From Litoreibacter janthinus (GTDB lineage Bacteria; Pseudomonadota; Alphaproteobacteria; Rhodobacterales; Rhodobacteraceae), in NCBI RefSeq assembly GCF_900111945.1, contig NZ_FOYO01000001.1, positions 3,045,751-3,109,750 on the forward strand: a stretch of 64,000 bases of DNA, given 5' to 3'. Position 1 is the stretch's first letter, and the number at the start of each line of letters is the position of its first letter. Under the pieces are notes generated by a model. The model was not told the origin of the DNA. It was given only the letters and a program-made list of their open reading frames with translations, and did no database searches. Positions 7,553 through 16,434 of this stretch are shown here, in pieces. Made by a program: the position numbers and the translations under genes.

Positions 7553-8458
7553 ACCGACATAAACCCCACGCGGGTCACGTTCGATAATGGCCAGTCCGGG
7601 GGCATTGCGCAAACCGGACTCCAGCGCTGCGTAGCGTGCGTTCCACGCATCCACCTGCGCAGTCAGACGCGCAAGTTGCGGGCGCAGGATAGCTGCGCGC
7701 AGATTGTCCATGCGGCCCGAGATGTTCGGGGTGACGTATTTCACCCGCTCGAAGACCTCGGCAGGTGGTCCCGCCAAGTGACGTTCATAAAGCATATAGG
7801 AGCCGGACAGAATGATAGCGCGGGCCATCACCTCATCATCGTCGGAGATCAGAAAGCCGCCCTCGCCCGAATTCACGTGCTTGTAGGTCTGGCAGGAATA
7901 GCAACCCACCTTGCCATGACGACCTGACGGGGTGCCTTGCCAACTGGCGCCCATTGTATGGGCGCAATCCTCAATCACCGTGACGCCCGCCGCGTTGCAA
8001 ATCGCCATCAGTCGATCCATGTCGCACAGATGTCCCCGCATATGGGACAGCAGCAGATAGCGCGCGGCGGAGGCCTCGATCTGCGCCTCAAGGTCATCCA
8101 AATCGATGGTCAGATTGTCGGCAGTTTCCACGAATAGCGGTTCCGCCCCGACCGAGGCAATCGCCCCCGGTACTGGTGCCAGCGTGAACCCGTTGGACAA
8201 GACCGTGTCGCCCGGCTTGACGCCTACCGCGCGTAGCGCGCATCCCATCGCGTAGCCGCCGGAGGCCACAGCCAGCGCGTATTTTGCGCCCGTGAAGGCT
8301 GCAAATTCCTGCTCTAGCAACGCGGTTTCTCCCAGTTCGCCCGAAGTGACGTTATAGCGGTGTAGGCGACCGTGCTGCAAAACAGCCATCGCGGCAGCAA
8401 TCCCTTCCTCAGGGATCGGTTCTTGTTGGGTAAAGCTGCCGTCAAAAACCTCGAACAT
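7247..8458 (-). CDS. DegT/DnrJ/EryC1/StrS-family PLP aminotransferase
   Basis: PLP-dependent enzyme of the sugar aminotransferase family, 403 residues. The order fits: SGELGETALLEQEFAAFTGAKYALAVASGGYAM as the N-terminal phosphate-binding part, VIEDCAHTMGA (161-171) holding the PLP-stacking aspartate, and CQTYKHVNSGEGG with the Schiff-base lysine K193. Members usually aminate nucleotide-linked keto-sugars, and some act on other keto substrates. No sugar-nucleotide or polysaccharide genes lie nearby, so the substrate is unknown. Its 3' end is overlapped antisense by the YiiX-like frame. Possibly followed by gene loss around it. Confidence 0.88.
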   Translation of the reverse strand: MFEVFDGSFTQQEPIPEEGIAAAMAVLQHGRLHRYNVTSGELGETALLEQEFAAFTGAKYALAVASGGYAMGCALRAVGVKPGDTVLSNGFTLAPVPGAIASVGAEPLFVETADNLTIDLDDLEAQIEASAARYLLLSHMRGHLCDMDRLMAICNAAGVTVIEDCAHTMGASWQGTPSGRHGKVGCYSCQTYKHVNSGEGGFLISDDDEVMARAIILSGSYMLYERHLAGPPAEVFERVKYVTPNISGRMDNLRAAILRPQLARLTAQVDAWNARYAALESGLRNAPGLAIIERDPRGVYVGSSIQFRLPEASPAEIEEFTSRCASRGVELKWFGAAEPKAFTSRYDSWRYARPQALARTDNILSGLLDMRLPLTFSIEDCELIARIIQSEARALHGRTALAG

Positions 8459-8512
8459 CTTTCTTGCCTCCGGACGTTGCGGGGTCGACCTTGGGCGGGC
8501 GCCTGAGGACAG

Positions 8513-9178
8513 TCAAGCGATGAGGCGTGCAACAATCGCGTCAAGATCATCAAAGTGGTCGATCAACGCCTCTGGCTTCAGCGCAACCACCTCACGCCCC
8601 CCCGGCCCGAAGGTCACAAGGATCGACGGCGCTCCGGCATTGGTCGAAGTATCGCGGTCGGTTTGCGTATCGCCCACCAGTACAGCGCGGGACGGATCGC
8701 CCCCCGCCCGCATCACCGCCTCAACGAAGGGCTTTGGGTCGGGCTTGCGTACAGGCAGCGTGTCCGCACCGACAAGGCTGTGGAAGACGTCGCGAAAATC
8801 CAGCTCTGCCATAAGCTGTTCAGCCAATCCTTCGGGTTTGTTGGTGCAAATTCCTACCTTGTAGCCATTGTCACGCAGGCGGCTCACTGCCTCCCGCGCT
8901 CCGGGATAGAGTGTTGTATATCTGGCAATGTCACGCGCATAGGCATCGATCACGACCGGAAAATTGGCGTCGATATCAGCAGAGCTATAGTCAATCCCAA
9001 GCCGGTCGAACCCGAGCGTCAGCATCGCACGCACGCCTTTGACCGCAGTTCCAGCGTCAGTGGCTGTGGTCAGAACGTCCCCGTGCCCCAGAGCGCGGAA
9101 ACAGACATTTGCAGCGGCCAGCAGGTCGCCACTGGTGTCGGCCAGCGTGCCATCGAGGTCAAATATTACCGTACGCAT
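8513..9178 (-). CDS. gph: Phosphoglycolate phosphatase (HAD superfamily)
   Basis: Dephosphorylates 2-phosphoglycolate, which arises from DNA repair or Rubisco oxygenation. The 221-residue product has HAD motif I FDLDGT (nucleophile D7, acid D9), motif II ICTNKP, motif III lysine in RKPDPKP, and motif IV VGDTQTDRDTSTNAG. Start ATG 9178 is chosen because AGGAGG sits five bases upstream; the frame is open much further but without a start signal. Divergent from glmU with 110 bp between starts. Specificity within HAD phosphatases is by similarity of layout; another small phosphatase role cannot be excluded. Confidence 0.88.
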   Translation of the reverse strand: MRTVIFDLDGTLADTSGDLLAAANVCFRALGHGDVLTTATDAGTAVKGVRAMLTLGFDRLGIDYSSADIDANFPVVIDAYARDIARYTTLYPGAREAVSRLRDNGYKVGICTNKPEGLAEQLMAELDFRDVFHSLVGADTLPVRKPDPKPFVEAVMRAGGDPSRAVLVGDTQTDRDTSTNAGAPSILVTFGPGGREVVALKPEALIDHFDDLDAIVARLIA

Positions 9179-9288
9179 GAAAGCCTCCTGTAACGCGGCG
9201 AAATCTGTTGTGACGTATCCGCACCTTGCACCGCAGCGCGATACGGATAGAACGGGGCCGACAAGAAGGAAAGGCCGGGAAACCGGGA

Positions 9289-10656
9289 ATGGCCTCGCGC
9301 GTGAGCAGTAAACCAGTCGCTTTGATACTTTTGGCCGCCGGACAAGGCAGCCGCATGAACTCGGACCTTCCCAAGGTTCTGCACCAGATCGGGTCCGCCC
9401 CGCTGGCCGTCCACGCCTTGCGTGCCGCAACGGCCCTTGAGCCGGAGAAGACAGTTGTGGTGACGGGCCATGGTGCTGACAAGGTCGAGGCGACTTTATC
9501 AAAGCACTATGACGATCTGATCTTCGCCCGTCAGACAGAGCAAAACGGCACCGCCCACGCGGTCGATCAAGCGCGCTCGGCGTTAGAAGGCTTTGCTGGT
9601 GACGCGGTGGTTCTGTATGGGGATACGCCATTCGTGTCAGGAGACACGCTTCAACACATGGCCGACGCCCGTAAGACGGCAGACGTCGTCGTGCTTGGGT
9701 TCAAGGCCGACAAGCCGGGTCGCTATGGTCGACTTATCACCAACGGCGCATCTTTGGAAAAGATCGTTGAAGCAAAAGACGCAACGGCTGAACAACTTGC
9801 CGTAAAGCTTTGTAATTCAGGCGTTATTATGTGTCAGTCCCAAACGCTGTTCGAGCTGATCTCAGAAGTTCAGAACAACAACGCAACTGGCGAATTCTAC
9901 CTGACGGATATCGTCGGCCTCGCCCGCGAGCGCGGCCTGACCGCTGTCGCTGTGACTTGCGACGAAGCAGAGACACTGGGCATCAACACCCGCGAAGAAC
10001 TCGCCGCTGCGGAAAGAACGTTCCAAACCCGAATGCGCGCAGAGGCTATGGAGACCGGCGTCTCCCTCGCCGATCCGGACAGCACCTTTTTTGCCTATGA
10101 CACGGTTCTAGGCCGTGACGCGATGATCGGGCCAAATGTCGTCTTTGGCCCTGACGTGACGGTTGAATCCGGCGCAGAGATCAAGGCCTTCTGCCACCTC
10201 GAAGGGTGCCATGTGTCGCAAGGATCCGTCGTTGGCCCCTTCGCACGCCTGCGCCCGGGCGCAGAGTTGGAAGAAGGTGCCAAGGTTGGCAATTTCGTGG
10301 AGATCAAAAACGCCACATTGGCCGAAGGTGCCAAGGTCAACCACCTGTCTTATGTGGGCGACGCGCATGTAGGCGCAGGCGCGAATATTGGCGCGGGCAC
10401 CATCACATGTAATTACGACGGGGTCTTCAAGCACCGCACGACTATTGGTGCAGGCGCCTTTATTGGCTCAAACACCCTGTTGATCGCGCCGGTCGATGTC
10501 GGCGCAGATGCCATGACCGGCTCTGGCACTGTCGTGACAGAAGATGTGCCCGACGGCGATCTGGCCCTGTCGCGGGTGCGGCAGACAAACAAAGCGGGTT
10601 TCGCGCGTAAGCTGATGCAAATGCTGCGCGCTAAAAAGATGAAAAAGGACGCGTAA
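9289..10656 (+). CDS. glmU: Bifunctional GlmU: glucosamine-1-P acetyltransferase / GlcNAc-1-P uridyltransferase
   Basis: Makes UDP-N-acetylglucosamine for peptidoglycan and LPS. The N-terminal uridyltransferase carries LAAGQGSRMNSDLPKVLH (near residue 15) and GTAHAV. The C-terminal left-handed beta-helix acetyltransferase shows hexapeptide repeats and the motifs GPFARLRPGAEL, VGNFVEIKN, NHLSYVGDA and GTITCNYDG. The length from ATG 9289 (455 residues) fits the family; GTG 9301 is an alternative start. It is followed without any gap by glmS, forming the aminosugar operon. Confidence 0.95.
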   Translation: MASRVSSKPVALILLAAGQGSRMNSDLPKVLHQIGSAPLAVHALRAATALEPEKTVVVTGHGADKVEATLSKHYDDLIFARQTEQNGTAHAVDQARSALEGFAGDAVVLYGDTPFVSGDTLQHMADARKTADVVVLGFKADKPGRYGRLITNGASLEKIVEAKDATAEQLAVKLCNSGVIMCQSQTLFELISEVQNNNATGEFYLTDIVGLARERGLTAVAVTCDEAETLGINTREELAAAERTFQTRMRAEAMETGVSLADPDSTFFAYDTVLGRDAMIGPNVVFGPDVTVESGAEIKAFCHLEGCHVSQGSVVGPFARLRPGAELEEGAKVGNFVEIKNATLAEGAKVNHLSYVGDAHVGAGANIGAGTITCNYDGVFKHRTTIGAGAFIGSNTLLIAPVDVGADAMTGSGTVVTEDVPDGDLALSRVRQTNKAGFARKLMQMLRAKKMKKDA

Positions 10657-12480
10657 ATGTGTGGAATTGTTGGAGTTCTCGGGACACATGAAGTCGCCCC
10701 GATTATCGTAGAGGCGCTGAAACGCCTTGAGTATCGCGGCTATGACAGCGCCGGAATCGCGACGGTAAACGATGGTACGCTTGACCGTCGTCGCGCCGTG
10801 GGCAAGCTGGTCAACCTGTCGGACTTGCTGGTTCACAACCCGCTGCCCGGCAAGGCCGGGATCGGGCATACCCGCTGGGCCACGCACGGTGCGCCTTCGG
10901 TGGTGAACGCGCACCCGCACCGCTCCGGCCCAGTTGCCGTGGTTCACAACGGAATTATTGAAAATTTCAAAGACCTACGCGCAGATCTTAAGAAAGACGG
11001 CTATGTTGCCGAAACGGAGACAGATACGGAAACCGTCGTTCTTCTGGCGCGCCGCTTTCTGGATCAAGGCCTGAGCCCGCGCGATGCCGCCGAGCAGACC
11101 ATTGCTAAGCTGGAAGGGGCCTTTGCGCTGTGCTTCCTGTTCCACGGTGAGGATGATCTGATGATCGCTGCACGCAAGGGCTCTCCCCTTGCCGTTGGCC
11201 ATGGAGATGGCGAAATGTATGTCGGCTCTGACGCAATTGCGCTGGCACCGATGACAAACCGCGTCACCTATCTGGAGGAAGGCGACCGAGCCGTCCTGAC
11301 CCGCACCAGCGTCGAAATCTTCGATGGCCAAGGGAACTTGGCGAACCGTCCGATCAAGACCCTGGCTCTTGATGAGGCCCGGATCGAAAAAGCCGGCCAC
11401 AAACACTTCATGGCCAAAGAGATCGCGGAACAACCCATCGTTCTTGCCGATGCGCTTGCGGCTTACAGCACCCCGGATCGCAAAGGCATCGAACTGCCCA
11501 GCGGAACCTTGGACTTTACCAAATGTGATCGCATCACAATGGTGGCCTGCGGCACAGCCAATCTTGCCTGTCAGGTCGCTAAATATTGGTTCGAGCAGAT
11601 CGCGGGGCTGCCCGTTGATGTCGATATCGCATCTGAATTCCGCTATCGCCAGCCGGTTATCTCGGACAAATCCTACGCTCTATTTGTCTCGCAATCCGGC
11701 GAAACCGCCGACACTTTGGCCGCCTTGCGCTACGCCAAGGACCGCGCTGCGATGATCCTGTCGGTGGTCAACGTGCCCGAAAGCTCGATCGCGCGGGAAA
11801 GCGATTTGGCCCTGCCAATCATGGCGGGTGTCGAAGTCGGTGTGGCCTCCACCAAAGCGTTTACGTGTCAGTTGCTCGCCCTTGCGGCGCTGGCGCTTAA
11901 AGCAGGTCATCAGCGCGGGCATCTCGACGATGCAGCACTCGCCGCTCATATGAAAGACCTGAACCTTCTGCCGGGCGTTTTGAACCAATCCCTCGCGCTG
12001 GAAAAACCCATCAAACGCATCGCCCGTAAAATCGCCTCGGCCCAAGATGTGCTGTTTTTGGGGCGCGGACCGATGTACCCTCTGGCACTGGAAGGCGCGC
12101 TTAAGTTAAAAGAAATCAGCTATATACATGCCGAAGGTTATGCATCAGGCGAACTGAAGCACGGCCCGATCGCTCTGATTGACAAGAACGTTCCAGTGGT
12201 GGTTATGGCCCCGACGGACGAGCTGTTCGACAAGACGGTATCCAACATGCAGGAAGTCATGGCGCGCGGCGGCAAGGTCGTTTTGATCACCGATGCGCAA
12301 GGCGCAAAAATAGCCAGTGACGGAGTTTGGGAAAGCGTGATCATGCCCAATATCAGCCCGTTCCTCGCGCCCATTCTCTATGCCGTTCCGGCCCAGCTCC
12401 TTGCCTATCACACGGCCGTCGCCAAGGGCACTGATGTGGACCAGCCGCGCAATCTCGCCAAATCTGTGACCGTGGAATGA
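10657..12480 (+). CDS. glmS: Glucosamine-fructose-6-phosphate aminotransferase (isomerizing)
   Basis: Converts fructose-6-phosphate and glutamine to glucosamine-6-phosphate, the first step of the aminosugar pathway. The 607-residue product starts MCGIVG with the N-terminal nucleophile C2, has HTRWATHG and the glutaminase motif HNGIIENF, then two SIS domains (VACGTANLA, SQSGETADT, FLGRGPMYPLALEGALKLKEISYIHAEGYASGELKHGP) and the usual KSVTVE end. The ATG directly follows the glmU stop, so the two are translationally coupled; no leader exists that could hold a glmS ribozyme. Confidence 0.97.
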   Translation: MCGIVGVLGTHEVAPIIVEALKRLEYRGYDSAGIATVNDGTLDRRRAVGKLVNLSDLLVHNPLPGKAGIGHTRWATHGAPSVVNAHPHRSGPVAVVHNGIIENFKDLRADLKKDGYVAETETDTETVVLLARRFLDQGLSPRDAAEQTIAKLEGAFALCFLFHGEDDLMIAARKGSPLAVGHGDGEMYVGSDAIALAPMTNRVTYLEEGDRAVLTRTSVEIFDGQGNLANRPIKTLALDEARIEKAGHKHFMAKEIAEQPIVLADALAAYSTPDRKGIELPSGTLDFTKCDRITMVACGTANLACQVAKYWFEQIAGLPVDVDIASEFRYRQPVISDKSYALFVSQSGETADTLAALRYAKDRAAMILSVVNVPESSIARESDLALPIMAGVEVGVASTKAFTCQLLALAALALKAGHQRGHLDDAALAAHMKDLNLLPGVLNQSLALEKPIKRIARKIASAQDVLFLGRGPMYPLALEGALKLKEISYIHAEGYASGELKHGPIALIDKNVPVVVMAPTDELFDKTVSNMQEVMARGGKVVLITDAQGAKIASDGVWESVIMPNISPFLAPILYAVPAQLLAYHTAVAKGTDVDQPRNLAKSVTVE

Positions 12481-13163
12481 GCCCCGCAGAGGCGCTGGCC
12501 CATCTCGAAAGCATCGGCATCCCCGGAAAGGCAGCAGGCATGGCAGCCTATCACGGGGTCGAGCGGCGCTATTTAGGAATTGCCACACCGGAACTCGACG
12601 CTTTGGCAAAAGACTGGCGCGGAGAGGACTTGGCCGAGCGGCTGAGCCTGGCCGCTGCCCTTTGGGACAGCAACATCCACGAGGCGCGGATTTGCGCCGC
12701 CAAGCTGCTCACGCAGGCCCGCCTTCGTCCCGATGATACAGCGGCTTGGGATTTGATTGTGTCCTGGCTGCCCGATGTGGACTGTGTAGCGATCGCCGAC
12801 CAAGTTGCAAACGCGGGCTCCAAACGCGTTGTTTGGGACACCACGCGCCTGTCAGAGATGGTCGCTTGGACCGCCTCGGACCATGTCTGGACACGCCGCG
12901 CGGTTCTGGATTTCACCCAACCTTGGACAAAGCAGAACCGTGCAAAGCTGGCAGATGAGGCCGTTCGCGACACTGTTTTGGGGTGGGCGGCTCAATATGC
13001 CGAAGATCATGACCCTCTAATCCAGCGCGCCGTTGCTTGGTGGTTGCGTGATCTGTCGCGCCATGATGCCCCGCGCGTTCAGGCGTTTCTGGAGGAACAC
13101 GGCGAACGCATGACCCGCTCGGCGCGTCGCGAAGCCGCGCAAATGCTAAAACGGCAAGGCTAG
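12477..13163 (+). CDS. DNA alkylation repair protein, AlkD-like HEAT-repeat family
   Basis: The 228-residue protein of tandem helical repeats resembles AlkD-type alkylpurine glycosylases: YHGVERRYLGIATPELDALAKDW near residue 22, then WDSNIHEARICAAKLL, WLPDVDCVAIADQV and WTRRAVLDFTQPW. Family members excise 3- or 7-alkyl purines by clamping DNA rather than by base flipping. It overlaps glmS by ATGA and so is co-transcribed with aminosugar synthesis. Its stop shares the palindrome CTAG (13160-13163) with the stop of the convergent lipoprotein gene. Some relatives are not enzymes, so activity is predicted only. Confidence 0.8.
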   Translation: MSPAEALAHLESIGIPGKAAGMAAYHGVERRYLGIATPELDALAKDWRGEDLAERLSLAAALWDSNIHEARICAAKLLTQARLRPDDTAAWDLIVSWLPDVDCVAIADQVANAGSKRVVWDTTRLSEMVAWTASDHVWTRRAVLDFTQPWTKQNRAKLADEAVRDTVLGWAAQYAEDHDPLIQRAVAWWLRDLSRHDAPRVQAFLEEHGERMTRSARREAAQMLKRQG

Positions 13164-13672
13164 CTTTTCGACACTGTCAGGGTTGCGAGATCGGTCAAAC
13201 CCAGATCCAAAGCCCGCATGGCCGCCAGTGAAATGCGGCTTCCTGCGGAGGACGGCCCGTCGATGGGGATAAGCTTGACCTGAACCACAGCACCGCCCTG
13301 CGTCTCAACAGACCCTTGGGTTTCAACACTCACCAAAGGTGTGCGCAGCCAGAACCCCTGCTCAGTCGGATCGCCAAGGCTGGCCACCGTGGTGCCCAGC
13401 ACCGATCCACCTGCGGGTGCGACCGTTGCTGCCTTTTTCTCTGCCTCGGTGGTCTTATCAAGCGCAGCGGCGCTTTGTCCTCCGGCACCGACTTCCACGA
13501 CGGACGGCTCCGCCACAGGTTCCTCTGGCGCGTTGATGGCGCTCAGAGGTTCGTCAACCTGCGGCTCCTCCTGCGCGGGCCGCGTCATCAGGCCTTCGAA
13601 CGGGTTGGAGAACTGCCCCCCACAAGCTGTGAGAGACAGGGCGAGGGCGAAGAAAAGGAAATGGCGTGTCAT
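13160..13672 (-). CDS. Lipoprotein of unknown function
   Basis: The 170-residue product has a lipoprotein signal (MTRHFLFFALALSLTAC), with lipobox LTAC placing the acylated cysteine at residue 17. A low-complexity Pro/Glu/Ala/Val linker (about 30-100) leads to a small C-terminal domain ending in LTDLATLTVSKS. ATG 13672 is preferred over an in-frame upstream start because it begins at the signal peptide. It is probably outer-membrane anchored. I do not recognise the C-terminal domain; the gene is convergent with the alkylation-repair gene. Confidence 0.75.
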   Translation of the reverse strand: MTRHFLFFALALSLTACGGQFSNPFEGLMTRPAQEEPQVDEPLSAINAPEEPVAEPSVVEVGAGGQSAAALDKTTEAEKKAATVAPAGGSVLGTTVASLGDPTEQGFWLRTPLVSVETQGSVETQGGAVVQVKLIPIDGPSSAGSRISLAAMRALDLGLTDLATLTVSKS

Positions 13673-13758
13673 GACAAAAACGTTAGCGTGTCGCAAAGCG
13701 ATCATCAACGACCTTAGGAGGGTTGTGGCGATCTAGGGAGAAGACTACCTTCTTCCTT

Positions 13759-14763
13759 ATGACAACCCCTTTGATTGACCCGTTCCAACGCGCCATTACC
13801 TATCTGCGCCTGTCTGTGACAGACCGCTGCGACTTTCGCTGCGTCTATTGCATGTCTGAAAACATGCAGTTCTTACCGAAGAAAGAGCTTCTGACGTTGG
13901 AAGAGTTGGACCGGCTTTGCACCGCCTTCATCCGCCTTGGCGTTGAAAAGCTGCGCATCACAGGCGGCGAGCCTTTGGTGCGGCGCGGAATCATGAGCTT
14001 TTTCGAAAGCATGGGACGCCATCTGGAAACCGGCGCGCTGAAAGAGCTGACGCTGACCACCAATGGCTCGCAGCTGGAAAAATACGCAGCTGACCTGTAT
14101 TCCGCTGGCGTGCGCCGGGTGAACATCTCGCTCGACACGCTGGATGAGAAGAAATTTGCCGAAGTCACCCGCTGGGGTCGCCTGCCGCAAGTGTTGCGCG
14201 GCGTCGAAGCGGCGTTGAAGGCGGGCCTGCGGGTCAAGATCAACGCGGTGGCGCTGAAAGGCTTCAACGAGGACGAGCTGTTCGATCTGGCCGCATGGTG
14301 CGCAGATCTGGGAATGGACCTGACATTTATCGAAGTCATGCCGATGGGCGATATCGGCAACGAGAACCGCATCGGGCAATATTGGTCGCTGGACGATTTG
14401 CGCGCCACCTTGGCAGAACAATTCACCCTGACCGAGTTGTCGGAGCGCACCGGAGGCCCTGCCCGCTACATGCGTCTGGAAGAAACCGGCCAGAAAATCG
14501 GCCTCATCACCCCGCTGACCCATAATTTCTGCGAAAGCTGCAACCGCGTGCGCATCACCTGCACCGGCGAAATCTACACGTGTCTCGGCCAAGAGGGTAA
14601 ATCCGACCTGCGCGGCCCATTGCGGGCGTCAGAAAGCGACGCCCCGTTAGAAGAAGCCATTCGCGCCGCCATCGGGCTGAAGCCCAAAGGCCATGACTTC
14701 GACTATTCGCGCCAAGAGCTGGGTGGCCAGATGACACGCCACATGAGCCATACGGGTGGCTAG
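13759..14763 (+). CDS. moaA: GTP 3',8-cyclase (molybdenum cofactor synthesis)
   Basis: Radical-SAM enzyme that with MoaC turns GTP into cyclic pyranopterin monophosphate. The 334-residue product from ATG 13759 holds the SAM cluster motif C24-x3-C28-x2-C31 ([11 protein letters not shown]), the GGEPLVRRG motif, and the second-cluster cysteines in [20 protein letters not shown]. It ends in the family's conserved GG (SHTGG). No other moa gene is adjacent. A small membrane-protein gene overlaps its end by 8 bp. Confidence 0.96.
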   Translation: MTTPLIDPFQRAITYLRLSVTDRCDFRCVYCMSENMQFLPKKELLTLEELDRLCTAFIRLGVEKLRITGGEPLVRRGIMSFFESMGRHLETGALKELTLTTNGSQLEKYAADLYSAGVRRVNISLDTLDEKKFAEVTRWGRLPQVLRGVEAALKAGLRVKINAVALKGFNEDELFDLAAWCADLGMDLTFIEVMPMGDIGNENRIGQYWSLDDLRATLAEQFTLTELSERTGGPARYMRLEETGQKIGLITPLTHNFCESCNRVRITCTGEIYTCLGQEGKSDLRGPLRASESDAPLEEAIRAAIGLKPKGHDFDYSRQELGGQMTRHMSHTGG

Positions 14764-15088
14764 GATTTGGGTGGTGGGCTGGCTAAGCCTGACCACTGCG
14801 TGGTTAACGCATGAGATCATATCGTTTGGTCTCATCCATGGCTTCCTGACCGGTGAAAAAGATCTCCCGTTCTACCTTTACCCCTCGGGGCTGTCTGAAA
14901 TCGTTCTTGTCTCACTACTGATGGCGGCGGTCTGCGCTTTGCCGTTCGGACCAGTCGCCTATGTGTTCAAGTCTGTGCGCTTTAGGCAGACGGCTCTTGG
15001 AAATCTATGGCTGGTGATCTGCTTTTGGGGGTACTTCACGACGGCCTCTGGGTACCGTTCGCATTTCGGGGCGACTTGGTATTGGTAA
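14756..15088 (+). CDS. Hypothetical small membrane protein overlapping moaA
   Basis: The 110-residue product has about three hydrophobic stretches (5-27, 47-72, 80-98) and ends [10 protein letters not shown]. It starts at GTG 14756, eight bases before the end of moaA, which suggests coupling, but no family is recognised. Coding status is moderate: hydrophobic composition and overlap favour a gene. The 165 bp that follow up to the TauE gene contain no convincing gene. Confidence 0.45.
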   Translation: MARIWVVGWLSLTTAWLTHEIISFGLIHGFLTGEKDLPFYLYPSGLSEIVLVSLLMAAVCALPFGPVAYVFKSVRFRQTALGNLWLVICFWGYFTTASGYRSHFGATWYW

Positions 15089-15253
15089 GAGCCTTTTGGG
15101 GAACTTATGTGGTCCCCTTGGGTAACGCCAATGGCGACCCTGATCGGCTTGATCCCATTCATATGGCTTACCCGCAATCGATAACCCCGCTGGCCAGCGC
15201 CGTCGCACTGTGGCAGAGGATCACGCCCTTATCTAGAAAGCGACCGGACTAAA

Positions 15254-16015
15254 ATGACCCTTTTCGAGATTCTTCTGCTCCTCTCCGCTGCCTTTGGCGC
15301 GGGCGTTTTGAACACGATCGCGGGGGGCGGCACCTTCCTGACCTTCCCTGCCCTTGTCTTCGTGGGCATACCGCCGGTGGTGGCCAATGCGACCTCGACC
15401 GTTGCGGTCTTGCCCGGCTATCTGGGGGGCGCGCTCGGGTTTCGCCGCGAGATCATGGCGTTCGACCGCAAGCAGCTGATCCGCCTGATCGGGATCGGGC
15501 TTTTGGGGGGCGCGGTTGGGTCTGGCCTGCTGCTCATTTCTTCGGACCGTGCGTTTTCAGCGCTGGTGCCCTTCTTATTGCTCCTCGCGACACTGGTTTT
15601 CCTGTTCGGAGCGCAAATCCGTGATTGGGCGGCCAAACGGTCGCAATCTGTCACGCCCTACGGCTTCATTGGCATGTTCGCGGTCTCGACCTATGGCGGT
15701 TATTTCAACGGCGGGCTGGGGATCATCCTGCTGGCACTGTTCTCGCTTTGGGGGATGACCAATATCCACCAGATGAACGGCCTGAAAACTGCGATGAGCT
15801 TCGTCTTGTCGGTCATCTCCGTCGCCATTTTTGCGAGTGCGGGCATCGTCGAGTGGAAAGCAGGGCTGATGATGATGATTGCTTCGACCGCCGGCGGTTA
15901 TGCGGGCGCCCCGATCTCGAAGGCCCTGCCCCTGCCCGTTGTGCGCGCCATCGTAGCGACGGTTGGATTCGTCATGAGCGGCGTGTTTTTCTACCGCGTA
16001 TACCTCGGGGCGTGA
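15254..16015 (+). CDS. TSUP-family (TauE/SafE) membrane permease
   Basis: The 253-residue polytopic protein shows the TauE/SafE pattern: an N-terminal half with GVLNTIAGGGTFLTFPAL (near residue 18) and NATSTVAVLPGYLGG, and a second half with the matching YGGYFNGGLGIILLALF and MNGLKTAMSFVLS. The family exports sulfite, sulfoacetate or other small organic anions across the inner membrane. Substrate cannot be read from the sequence, and the neighbours give no hint. Transcribed alone or after the moaA group. Confidence 0.88.
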   Translation: MTLFEILLLLSAAFGAGVLNTIAGGGTFLTFPALVFVGIPPVVANATSTVAVLPGYLGGALGFRREIMAFDRKQLIRLIGIGLLGGAVGSGLLLISSDRAFSALVPFLLLLATLVFLFGAQIRDWAAKRSQSVTPYGFIGMFAVSTYGGYFNGGLGIILLALFSLWGMTNIHQMNGLKTAMSFVLSVISVAIFASAGIVEWKAGLMMMIASTAGGYAGAPISKALPLPVVRAIVATVGFVMSGVFFYRVYLGA

Positions 16016-16161
16016 GCCTGCGCCCCGCTAACGTGAGAAAACTGTGTGAGGCGCGTGAATACCCGCGCCCGCCTATATGCAGAAGAAAAATCCCGCTCTA
16101 AGCAAGGATCAGGCACAGCTATATTTTCGTGCCGGTGTTCATTATTTTGGAGTTCTGTCTG

Positions 16162-16434
16162 ATGGACAGCCTTGGGTTTCTTGCTTACGCATTCGTGCTC
16201 TTGTCCGCCTCGACCAACGATATTCGCTGGCTCCGCGCGGCGCTTTTCGGCTCCAACCTGCTTTTTGTGGCCTATGGTTTCGCGCTGGAGCTGATGCCAA
16301 TTCTGCTGTTCAATCTGCTGCTGGGATGCATCAACGGGTATCAGGCCTATCGTGCTTGGCGACGCCCGTTGATCATTTTGCCCCCGAAAGCAGAAGGCGG
16401 AGTTGGCACCGCGTTGATGACCTCAACCAGCTAA
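16162..16434 (+). CDS. Small hydrophobic membrane protein, unknown function
   Basis: The 90-residue product has three predicted membrane segments (MDSLGFLAYAFVLLSAS, LRAALFGSNLLFVAYGFALELM, PILLFNLLLGCINGYQAY) and a polar tail. Start ATG 16162 is preferred over an in-frame ATG 11 codons upstream because GGAG lies at a usable distance and the new N-terminus enters a helix at once. It overlaps the M20 amidohydrolase gene tail-to-tail by 12 bp. Layout resembles small inner-membrane proteins of the YgjV kind, but I would not name it. Confidence 0.6.
   Translation: MDSLGFLAYAFVLLSASTNDIRWLRAALFGSNLLFVAYGFALELMPILLFNLLLGCINGYQAYRAWRRPLIILPPKAEGGVGTALMTSTS

Noticed and set aside
10640..10660. glmS ribozyme
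   Set aside because: glmS begins directly at the glmU stop, leaving no leader; the ribozyme is a Gram-positive feature.
15007..15252. 81-codon open frame between the moaA-linked membrane protein and the TauE gene
   Set aside because: No family features, overlaps the previous frame and has no ribosome-binding site.
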